Shown: positions 17,426-24,751 of the stretch, piece by piece | How the letters are laid out: the number at the start of each line of letters is the position of its first letter | Numbering within the stretch: the stretch's first letter is position 1 | Source of the DNA: Arthrobacter sp. ok362 | GTDB taxonomy: Bacteria > Actinomycetota > Actinomycetes > Actinomycetales > Micrococcaceae | DNA: 40,515 nt | Direction of reading: 5' to 3' | Assembly (NCBI RefSeq): GCF_900102785.1 | Contig: NZ_FNGC01000024.1 | Location: forward strand, 1-40,515 | Notes under the pieces: model-generated | Databases searched by the model: none | What the model saw: only the letters and a program-made list of their open reading frames with translations | Told to the model about the DNA's origin: nothing | Program-made: the position numbers and the translations under genes

Positions 17426-18777
17426 CACTGCGACAGGTTCTTGTCTACGGCTTCATCAGCGCGTGAGAGACCCTCTTGCACCCCGCGCTGCCCCAGCGAA
17501 ATGGCGCTGAGTTCGGTGCTCAGGGTCGTTTCCCAGGTTTCTTCGCCGGGGAAGAACGGCCTGGGCTGTGCCGTCTTCATGGCCTCCAAAGTTACGGGCA
17601 AACGCCGGAAGCGCGCTGCTCCGTTGCCCTCGAGCTTCTGCTCAGTCAGGGTCGGAGCGGAGTAGCTGGAGGCGCGCACGGGATCGCCGCCGCCATTGGC
17701 TGCCTGCAGGACGTCGTTCTTCTTCGACTCGAGCCACACCGCGAACTTCGTGGCCTCCTCAGTGTTCTTGGAGTACTTGGACACGGAGATCACCCATTCG
17801 GCAAGATGAGCCGAACTGAGCCCGGTCGGGCCCGCGGGAATCGTCGTCATCTGCCAGTCCCCGACGGTCTTGGACGCGGATGGATTGTCGGTGGCGAACT
17901 GGCCCCAGGACCACTGGATGGCTGTAGCGATCGAACCCTGCTGGGCCGCTGTGGTAACGCTGTCGTACGTGAAGTCGTTGGCTCCCGCGGGCATGTACTT
18001 CATCATCTCGGACCACCGCTCGGTAGCCCCGATGCACTCAGACGTCGTCAACGTCGATTTCGTGAAATCGTCGTTGAACGGCTTGCAACCGTACGAATAG
18101 GCGAAGCTCAGCCACGTGTGCACGTTCCCAAAGCCTTTGGCGGCCTGGGCGGCCCAGCCCGAAAGCTTCTGGCCCTTGAACGTCTTGCCGTTGAAGAACT
18201 TTACCTGGGTCAGCCATTCGTCCATCGTCTTCGGCACAGTGAGCGCGGTACCGGTCGCCGCTTGGTACTGGTCTTTCATGGTCTGGTCGTTATAAAGCGC
18301 GCCGTTGTACCAGAGCGTCGCCGGGTGGACCGTCTGTGGGATTCCCAAAAGCTTGTTGTCCCAAGTGGCGACCTTGAGGCTCAGCGGCAGAAAGTCCTCT
18401 TTGTCTGGGAGGGCATTGTCCAGGGGGACCAGGTGGCCGCCCTTGCCGAATTCAGGGATCCAGTTGTAGTCAACGTTGAAGATGTCGTAACTGGAGTCCT
18501 GTCCTGCGAACAGGGTGGCCATTTTTTCGTGGATCGCATCACGGCCCACGAGTTCGACATTCACCTTCACCCCGGTTTCCTTCTCATACTCGGGGGCGAG
18601 TTTCTCCTGGACCACCTTGCCCCAGTCGGCAGGGAGGAAAATGGCATTCAGCGTCTTCTGGCCGGAGTCGGCCTGGGGTGCGCCGGCTGCGCAGCCGCTC
18701 AACGCTACCGCCGCAGCAGTAATCACGCCAAGAGCCCCGATCCGCAGCTTTGCGGTTCGCTTCTGGCTATCTTTCAT
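17425..18777 (-). CDS. Sugar-binding lipoprotein of an ABC importer
   Basis: A 450-residue extracytoplasmic solute-binding protein of the family-1 (CUT1) type. A basic N-terminus and hydrophobic core lead to the lipobox LSGC, with acylated Cys29, so it is membrane-anchored on the outer face. The mature part has the bilobal binding-protein pattern (SYDIFNVDYNWIPEFGKGGHLVPLD near 95-120; aromatic-rich segments such as IQWSWGQF, suited to stacking on a sugar). It is the second gene of the operon, after the dehydrogenase. Sugar specificity cannot be told by eye. Confidence 0.9.
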   Translation of the reverse strand: MKDSQKRTAKLRIGALGVITAAAVALSGCAAGAPQADSGQKTLNAIFLPADWGKVVQEKLAPEYEKETGVKVNVELVGRDAIHEKMATLFAGQDSSYDIFNVDYNWIPEFGKGGHLVPLDNALPDKEDFLPLSLKVATWDNKLLGIPQTVHPATLWYNGALYNDQTMKDQYQAATGTALTVPKTMDEWLTQVKFFNGKTFKGQKLSGWAAQAAKGFGNVHTWLSFAYSYGCKPFNDDFTKSTLTTSECIGATERWSEMMKYMPAGANDFTYDSVTTAAQQGSIATAIQWSWGQFATDNPSASKTVGDWQMTTIPAGPTGLSSAHLAEWVISVSKYSKNTEEATKFAVWLESKKNDVLQAANGGGDPVRASSYSAPTLTEQKLEGNGAARFRRLPVTLEAMKTAQPRPFFPGEETWETTLSTELSAISLGQRGVQEGLSRADEAVDKNLSQ

Positions 18778-18822
18778 GTTGTTCTCTTTCTTCGTCGAAA
18801 TAGGACGGGTTGATGTGACGCG

Positions 18823-19878
18823 TTAGGAGGAAGAAGCGCTCGAGGGCATCTGGATGTGGACCTTGACAATCGACTTGTCCGTCTCCAGGCCCCGGATGGC
18901 TTCAATGGCTTCGCTGAGCGGTCGGACGGAGTCGACGATCAAGGCCGGGTCGAATCGTCCTGAAGCCAGCAGCTCGATAGCCCGGGGCCAGGTGTCGTAG
19001 GTGCCCGCGTAAGAGCCAACGATGGTGAGCTCTTTGGAATAGATATCGAAGGGCCGCAGGGACATGGATGCCGATTGAGGCGCCGCACCGTAGGCAAGCA
19101 CCCGGCCACCGCGACGTACGAGGGAAATCGCCGCTTCGTAGGTGGGGATGGAGCCGACAGCTTCGACGACCACGTCGGGTCCTACGCCATCCGTCATATT
19201 GGCGATCTTGTCGGCGAAGCCGCTGTCGAAAGGGCTGACAACGTTGTCGGCGCCGAGTCGTTCGGCGATCGCTCGACGGTCCGGATCCGGTTCTGAGACG
19301 ATCACATTGCTCGCCCCGCCGAGTTTGGCCAAGGCAATGTGAGCGAGCCCCATTGGGCCGCCACCGATGATGAGCACGCGCTCGCCGGACTTGATTCCGA
19401 TCCGGTCCTGGCCATGAATTGCGCAGGCAAGGGGTTCAACGTATGCAGCCGTGTCCAGGCTCAGGGATGCCGGCAAAACGTAGACGTTTGATACAGGTAC
19501 GACGACGTATTCCGCGAGTCCGCCCGAGGAATGGACTCCGAGTTGCGAGACCGCCGGGCAGAAGAGTTTTTGGCCCCGTCGGCAGAAAAAACATTGGCCA
19601 CAAGCGATGTTGATGTCGACGACCACGTTGTCATGCACTGCCAGAGAACCGGTGTTAAAGCCGAGGGCTGCAATGGTTCCAGAAAATTCATGTCCCAGGG
19701 TCAGCGGCAGGTTGGGCGCGGGGAATGTGCCTTTGGCGATGTGCAGGTCGGTGCCGCAGATTCCGCTACGCCAAACCTTGACCAAAACTTCACCCGAGCG
19801 AGGCTCGGGTATAGGGACTTCGTCAAGTCGGAGGTCTCCTGGCGCGTGAAGTCGCACTGCAGTCATTGTCTCTCTCAT
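18823..19878 (-). CDS. Zinc-dependent medium-chain alcohol/polyol dehydrogenase
   Basis: A 351-residue MDR-family enzyme, first gene of the sugar operon. Catalytic zinc ligands are Cys41 (GICGTD) and His63-Glu64 (GHEFSG); the structural zinc site is Cys93, 96, 99 and 107. The cofactor turn IIGGGPMG and the acidic end of the next strand (VSEPD) favour NAD+. The layout resembles sorbitol/L-iditol and threonine dehydrogenases, so oxidation of a polyol or sugar alcohol to a ketose is likely, which would supply the two ketose 3-epimerases of the operon. The ATG at 19878 is used; one at 19866 is possible. Confidence 0.87.
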   Translation of the reverse strand: MRETMTAVRLHAPGDLRLDEVPIPEPRSGEVLVKVWRSGICGTDLHIAKGTFPAPNLPLTLGHEFSGTIAALGFNTGSLAVHDNVVVDINIACGQCFFCRRGQKLFCPAVSQLGVHSSGGLAEYVVVPVSNVYVLPASLSLDTAAYVEPLACAIHGQDRIGIKSGERVLIIGGGPMGLAHIALAKLGGASNVIVSEPDPDRRAIAERLGADNVVSPFDSGFADKIANMTDGVGPDVVVEAVGSIPTYEAAISLVRRGGRVLAYGAAPQSASMSLRPFDIYSKELTIVGSYAGTYDTWPRAIELLASGRFDPALIVDSVRPLSEAIEAIRGLETDKSIVKVHIQMPSSASSS

Positions 19879-19945
19879 AGGAATTGCTTTCTCGTTTCGC
19901 CGTGTTGCTTGCCAATGGGGGAGGGTATCTGCTGCTGGCTCTCGG

Positions 19946-20214
19946 ATGGCCTCACGAGAGGCCGTCGGTAACGTCGGTCATGTCGTCCTCGACGCCGTCT
20001 GGATGGTCACTTCTAAGACGGCCGAGCGGTTGCGCGGGCGGCACTGGCGTGGCTGACTGACGCGCTGCCGGTATTTCCGATTTGGCTGCCGCACGGCTCT
20101 GCTACGAACCTGAGCCACGAAGTCGACATCGACGGACCGACCCGTGATGGAAGGGGCTACCTTGACTCCGTTGATTTCCATGCCGAAACAGTGACACGCA
20201 CCAGGCGGCTTTAG
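19946..20214 (+). pseudogene. Possible frameshifted coding remnant
   Basis: Two overlapping plus-strand frames look more protein-like than their surroundings. The first (19946-20056) includes VGHVVLDAVWMVTSKT and ends at a TGA. The second (20017-20214, stop TAG) includes LAWLTDALPVFPIWLPHG and VDFHAETVTR. Joining them needs one frameshift near 20020-20050. I do not recognise the family. It lies in the 553-bp divergent space between the sugar operon and the ROK repressor, so it may be debris left at a junction, or chance. Confidence 0.25.
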
Positions 20215-20233
20215 TTGCCAGTCAGCAAAAGTC

Positions 20234-20297
20234 TGCACCTTTTGACGCTGTTGGCGATGGAATGCGCACGGAAGTTGCACTTTTTGATGCTGTGGGC
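20234..20297. promoter_or_regulatory. Pair of 22-bp direct repeats upstream of the ROK gene
   Basis: TGCACCTTTTGACGCTGTTGGC (20234-20255, given in positions as well because of its length) begins with TGCACCTTTTGACGCTG and recurs at 20276-20297 with three changes. The two copies start 42 bp apart, four helical turns. They lie about 135-200 bp upstream of the ROK start, in the divergent space, and are a candidate operator for that repressor. Confidence 0.5.
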
Positions 20298-20366
20298 AGC
20301 GTCGAGTGGACGGGAACGAGTGGGCGCCTTGACACTGAGTGGAGATAGGTCCCCTCGGGGTCCTGC

Positions 20367-20394
20367 GAGCGTGATATGTCAAAACCTCACGCTC
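20367..20394. promoter_or_regulatory. Perfect 8-bp inverted repeat just before the ROK gene
   Basis: GAGCGTGA (20367-20374) and TCACGCTC (20387-20394) flank a 12-base AT-richer spacer, ending 37 bp before the ROK start. The position suits an autoregulatory operator, or an RNA hairpin in the leader. Confidence 0.5.
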
Positions 20395-20431
20395 CCCATT
20401 CACCTCTTTTGAGCCCCCGAAACGGAGAGAC

Positions 20432-21676
20432 ATGAACAACGGCGGCGCCGGCGAACTTTTGCGTATCCTGCGGGACGGACGCCCGCGAACCAGGGCGGAC
20501 CTGGCCGGGATAACGGGCTTGGGGCGGGCTGCCATCAGTTCTCGCCTCGAGGCGCTCCTGGAACTCGGACTAGTTGCACCGGTGTCGGATGCGCCTTCCA
20601 CTGGAGGCCGCCCCTCGGCGCGACTAGCCTTCAACCCCGGTGCAAGGCTGGCCGCTGCCGCCGACGTCGGCGCCACACACGCGACCGTGGCGCTCACGGA
20701 CCTGTCGGGAAGGATTCTCCTGGAAACCACTGAACGGCTTGAGATTTCCTGCGGACCGGAAGCTGTTCTGGACTGGCTAGCGATGACGCTGCAGGGTCAT
20801 TTGAAAACGATGAAGCGTCCGGCAACGGACATCATCGCTGTCGGCATCGGGCTGCCCGGTCCCGTTGAACACTCCACCGGAAAGCCGACCAGCCCCCCGA
20901 TCATGCCGGGATGGGACGGATTCGATGTCCCCGCTTACGTTCAGCGGACCTTTGACGTTCCCGTCCTCGTCGACAACGATGTCAACATTATGGCCCTCGG
21001 CGAGCGGGCGACGCGCTGGCCCACTGAGGACAACATGATCTTCCTTAAAGTGGCCACCGGCATCGGCTCGGGCGTTATTAGTGGAGGAATATTGCAGCGA
21101 GGCGCGGCAGGAGTCGCAGGAGACGTCGGTCACATTGCCGTTTCCAAGGCGGCAGGAATCCAATGCCGCTGCGGCAAGACTGCCTGCCTGGAGGCGATCG
21201 CAGGCGCTCCGGCCGTCGCCGCCCAGCTCCGCGAAAACGGACTCGAAGCAACGACCGCAAACGACGTCGTCTCACTCGTCCGTTCCGGCGATTTGGCTGC
21301 AATTCAAGCCGTCCGGCAGGCTGGCCGCGACATCGGAGAAATGCTCAACATGTGTGTGTGCCTCATCAACCCTTCCCTGATTGTCGTCGGTGGATCGCTT
21401 GCACAATCCGGAGAACATCTGATCGCCGGAATCCGTGAAACCGTCTATGCACGTTCAACACCGTTGGCGACCCAGCATCTGAATATCACCCAATCCGAAA
21501 CCGGCCCGGAAGCTGGAGTCGTTGGGGCCAGCATCTTGGCTGTCGAACATGCCCTCGCCCCTGAACGAGTCAATGATCTCGCAGCCACGCTGGATCCCGG
21601 CGGACATCAAAATACCGATCGGCAGAATGTGGAACACGTCGCCCAAGCATCACTCCGTGACTCCGTGGCCATTTAA
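20432..21676 (+). CDS. ROK-family transcriptional repressor
   Basis: A 414-residue complete ROK regulator. An N-terminal winged helix (about 5-60, TRADLAGITGLGRAAISSRLEALLELGLV) leads through STGGRPS to the actin-like sugar-kinase fold. AADVGATH (phosphate loop), GIGLPGPV, VDNDVN, with the usual catalytic Asp, GVAGDVGHI and the zinc motif CRCGKTACLEAIAG are all present. These repressors release DNA on binding a sugar. The ATG is preceded by GGAGAG. It is divergent from the sugar operon and is its likely repressor. The tail after residue ~385 is polar and non-conserved. A truncated paralogue sits at the end of the same operon. Confidence 0.9.
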   Translation: MNNGGAGELLRILRDGRPRTRADLAGITGLGRAAISSRLEALLELGLVAPVSDAPSTGGRPSARLAFNPGARLAAAADVGATHATVALTDLSGRILLETTERLEISCGPEAVLDWLAMTLQGHLKTMKRPATDIIAVGIGLPGPVEHSTGKPTSPPIMPGWDGFDVPAYVQRTFDVPVLVDNDVNIMALGERATRWPTEDNMIFLKVATGIGSGVISGGILQRGAAGVAGDVGHIAVSKAAGIQCRCGKTACLEAIAGAPAVAAQLRENGLEATTANDVVSLVRSGDLAAIQAVRQAGRDIGEMLNMCVCLINPSLIVVGGSLAQSGEHLIAGIRETVYARSTPLATQHLNITQSETGPEAGVVGASILAVEHALAPERVNDLAATLDPGGHQNTDRQNVEHVAQASLRDSVAI

Positions 21677-22015
21677 TTGCACCGCGCATTTCCTTGGCCA
21701 CGTCTCCAAACGAAGATGTGGAGTGCCCGGGTGCCGTGGCGAACAGCTCCTCGTGTGGAGCGGAGCATACCGCCCGAGCCGGTGCCCTACCAACGGCATG
21801 CTCGCCCCAGCCAGGGCGGCGACAAAACCGGTCGTGTTGGGGCGCCGGGACTAAAACCATCAACGCCCCGATTAAAGATGTACCCAGGTAAAATGGGCCT
21901 TACAGTTGAGGTTTTTCTCGCGGGCCTGGTGTGCCCCGCAACCGCTGCCTCAAGACGTCGTGGCCATTCCAGGGGAGCGCCATGAAGGTTCGCGTTTGTG
22001 AATAAGGAGGATGGC
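21677..22015. other. Intergenic region between ROK and AraC genes
   Basis: About 340 bp without a recognisable gene. It should hold the ROK terminator and the AraC promoter. An AAGGAGG ribosome site at 22003-22009 precedes the AraC start. Confidence 0.4.
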
Positions 22016-23038
22016 ATGCCTCAATCTGCTTCCGAGAACAGCGGTCACCTGCGACGATATGCAGTGCCGGAGGGGCTTACTGCCGAACAAAGGTTTGAAC
22101 ATTGGCGAACGTGGTACGGCAGCGCTGTCGAAACTCCGATGCGGTTGGAAAAGTCGGCACATGCATCTCCCGTGCCTTTCACTCCTTCGGCCATTAGTCT
22201 TGCCGGCCCAGGTTTCAGCCTCATAGAGATCTACAACGCTCCCGCATTGGGCTCGTGGGCGCCGAATCCCGACACTAGGGATCTTCGGCTGGCCTACTTT
22301 AGGAAAGCACCGGCCCTAACCCTCGCTCTCAACGGCGTGCCTGAGCCAGTATTACCGGGCTCAGTCAGGTTCATTGATACCTCGCTGGGCGGCAGTTTCG
22401 ATGCGCCCGAGGGCTTTCACGCCTTGCAGATTAACATCGACCGCAGCAGCCTGGATGTGAGCGACGCCGCGTTAGGTTCCCTACTTCGCCTGCCTGACCT
22501 CGCGAAGCATCCAATTGTGGGCACTTTCGTGATTCCTGCGCTGTTGAGTTGGAAGCGGCCGGGCATCGACCGGGAGGCGTCGGGAACCGGCGACATCTTC
22601 CGATCCGTGATGGCGACCCTGGTGGGCTCCCTGCTTGAAACGCCGGTCGACGATGAGGCGCAGAAACCGGCCCTAAGTCGGGCGGTAAAGAAATACCTTG
22701 ATGCCAGCTATGACAACCCCAATCTGGACGTGGCAATGGTCGCCGAAAGGTTCAATCTCTCCCGTCGCTCTCTGTTCTATTTTTTCGAGAATGAAGAGCT
22801 CCATTTGGGTGAGCGTATACGCGCCTTGAGAACGCGCAGAGCGCTGGAGCTCCTCCTTCAGGCCGACGCCCAAAGGGTATCCTACTCAGAAATTGCGGCA
22901 TCGTGCGGATTCACCAACGTGCAAAGCATGCGCCGCGCGGTGAAAGAGTTTACCGGGATGAATGTGAGGGAGATCCACCGATCCGAGCCCGTAGTTCGTG
23001 TTGCGCTGCAACAGTTGAGGGAGTCGCTGATCACCTAG
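22016..23038 (+). CDS. AraC-family transcriptional regulator (paralogue 2)
   Basis: About 340 residues. The ATG at 22016 is chosen because a strong AAGGAGG lies six bases upstream; a GTG at 21998 would place that site inside the gene. The N-terminal ligand domain opens with RRYAVPEGLTAEQRFEHWRTWYG, closely matching paralogue 1 at 9564-10610, and the C-terminus carries two helix-turn-helix units (DVAMVAERFNLSRRSLFYFF and SEIAASCGFTNVQSMRRAVKEFTG). It lies downstream of the ROK gene on the same strand, and a terminator hairpin follows its stop. The effector is unknown; its place suggests control of the sugar module or of a gene outside it. Confidence 0.88.
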   Translation: MPQSASENSGHLRRYAVPEGLTAEQRFEHWRTWYGSAVETPMRLEKSAHASPVPFTPSAISLAGPGFSLIEIYNAPALGSWAPNPDTRDLRLAYFRKAPALTLALNGVPEPVLPGSVRFIDTSLGGSFDAPEGFHALQINIDRSSLDVSDAALGSLLRLPDLAKHPIVGTFVIPALLSWKRPGIDREASGTGDIFRSVMATLVGSLLETPVDDEAQKPALSRAVKKYLDASYDNPNLDVAMVAERFNLSRRSLFYFFENEELHLGERIRALRTRRALELLLQADAQRVSYSEIAASCGFTNVQSMRRAVKEFTGMNVREIHRSEPVVRVALQQLRESLIT

Positions 23039-23054
23039 CGCCTGACCGAGTTGG

Positions 23055-23083
23055 CGGGGGGAGCTAAAGAACTCCCTCGCCAT
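23055..23083. terminator. Hairpin terminator after the AraC gene
   Basis: GGCGGGGGGAG (23055-23065) pairs with CTCCCTCGCC (23074-23083) around an eight-base loop, with one internal bulge or mismatch. It starts 17 bp after the AraC stop. The following 260 bp to the convergent membrane-protein gene holds nothing I recognise. Confidence 0.65.
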
Positions 23084-23345
23084 CGTCTGAAACGGATCAT
23101 TTGCTCCGGCTGGACCAAGCCTTCACTCAGCCACGTCTTGCGCAGTGATCGTTGACCGCCTCACGTAGGGCGCAACGTCATCTAGACCGGCACCGACCGA
23201 CTCCTACCGCCTCGCCCACACCCGCAACCGACTCGGGGAGGGATCGGGAGACCGGGCCGGCAGCGAAACGCCCCGGCGCCGCGGTTAAGGCGACGGTGGG
23301 AGAAACGAAACAAGGATAGGGTGGGCCGCCTCCGGCAACGCCGCA

Positions 23346-24455
23346 TTATTCGCCTTCGTCGACCGACTGGCGACGATGACGTTCTCGTTGGCCGTACGCC
23401 GCCCGAAGAATGTCGTCCTTTGACTCGAATCCCGAGCCCAACGCACCACCGATGAGCGCCGCCGATGTCGTCATCCAGGCGACTTCCACAAAGTCCCAAA
23501 CGTTCACCGGGTGTTGCAGGGTCTGCGCCAATAAGACATCGTCGATAGTGAACGCCGCGGCCAGCAGCACGGCCACGAACAGCAGGACGTAGCTGATCAC
23601 GACGCCGATCATCAACGACCACACTGTAGACGTGTTATACAAGGAAGCCTTGTATCGTTCGAGGCGATCGTCGCGCCGGGGGCTTTCCCACAGATCGTGT
23701 TGGGTGATGATCCAGAACACCATCGAACTGATCGAAAGGACCATCAGCAACGTCAGTCTCGGCGCCCCCAGCAGGTCTGCGAGTTGCCAGATTGTGTTCG
23801 TGACAAGCGCGAAGGCGCCTGTGGCGATCGCGGCGGCCATTGCGCTTTTCAATCCGAAGACCAGCCGCCACGGACGGTTCGCACGCAACATGCCCGCCAG
23901 CAACCGTCCGCGACCGAGGCGGGTTGCTGAGACGTAGCGGAACCCAATCGGCCCGTCGACAAGAACAGCAGTCTCGATGTGCCGCGATTGGTGCAGCGAG
24001 GGCGGACCGAATTCCCCGGCGTCATCCTCGGGATCGAAGTGTCGGTGCATCGCCCAGCCGAGGTCGGCGACGGCAGTGCGGACCCGGCGATCGATGTTGA
24101 CGGCACCGAGCGCGGGCAAGGAAACCAGGGAGATCGGCTCCCCAAGCGCAACTTCCGCGACCACAGTCCGGCCCTCGAAACGAATCGGAAGATCGGTCAG
24201 GCAGACCATGACATCCCATGCGCGGCGGATCCGGTGCTTCGCCATGGAGTCCAGCATCGGCGCCAACCCATTGCCAGCCGTAAAATCCTGGTACTCGATC
24301 ACCACGGACCAGTCGTGGCTTTCATCGGCAAGGTTGAGCAGATGGCCCACTTCGCGGCCGTTGCGCTCGGCAAACTCGGCGGTGACCTCCGGTTCGGCGA
24401 GCACGCCCAGGGTACGGGCACTGATGCGGTTTACCTCGCCCGAACTGTCCGGCAC
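23346..24455 (-). CDS. Membrane protein of unknown function (369 aa)
   Basis: The GTG start at 24455 has an AGGAGG seven bases upstream. The N-terminal ~205 residues are soluble and look folded (DWSVVIEYQDFTAGNGLAPM near 48-67; WDVMVCLTDLPI near 79-90). The C-terminal part has about four membrane segments (near 208-230, 236-254, 283-305 and 318-340). Loops carry many charged residues, and the tail is charged. I recall similar multi-spanning proteins in other actinobacteria but know of no function. It stands alone between convergent AraC and a PucR gene on its own strand. Confidence 0.65.
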   Translation of the reverse strand: MPDSSGEVNRISARTLGVLAEPEVTAEFAERNGREVGHLLNLADESHDWSVVIEYQDFTAGNGLAPMLDSMAKHRIRRAWDVMVCLTDLPIRFEGRTVVAEVALGEPISLVSLPALGAVNIDRRVRTAVADLGWAMHRHFDPEDDAGEFGPPSLHQSRHIETAVLVDGPIGFRYVSATRLGRGRLLAGMLRANRPWRLVFGLKSAMAAAIATGAFALVTNTIWQLADLLGAPRLTLLMVLSISSMVFWIITQHDLWESPRRDDRLERYKASLYNTSTVWSLMIGVVISYVLLFVAVLLAAAFTIDDVLLAQTLQHPVNVWDFVEVAWMTTSAALIGGALGSGFESKDDILRAAYGQRERHRRQSVDEGE

Positions 24456-24751
24456 GCCCGGCCTCCTAAGGTTCAGTGTCTATGACCAGCGAACTGGATG
24501 TCACCGTTGACGTGGACACAGGTTCCCGATGCCTGACTCCGTCGGGTGTGCTCCGGGCCGCCGCGGTTCGTGGTGCTGCCGGCTTCCCGTGCTCGCTCGG
24601 TCATGGCCTACCGGCCGCGGCGTCACTTGAGAGTTCCTCTGCCCGCCATGGATGCCGCATTGCCCCGTCTGTCCGGATGCTGCCCGAATTCGAATCCGGG
24701 GGGTCAACTGACACCGCGCTGACCGCGGCTATTCGGCCGATTGAGGCCTGG
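24456..24751. other. Intergenic region, nothing recognised
   Basis: About 300 bp between the membrane protein and PucR genes. It includes the AGGAGG site of the membrane protein. A 114-codon plus-strand frame here overlaps the PucR gene and looks like a shadow. Confidence 0.5.

Noticed and set aside
20367..20394. Riboswitch upstream of the ROK gene
   Set aside because: Only one simple 8-bp dyad is present, with no extended conserved folding elements; an operator is the simpler reading.
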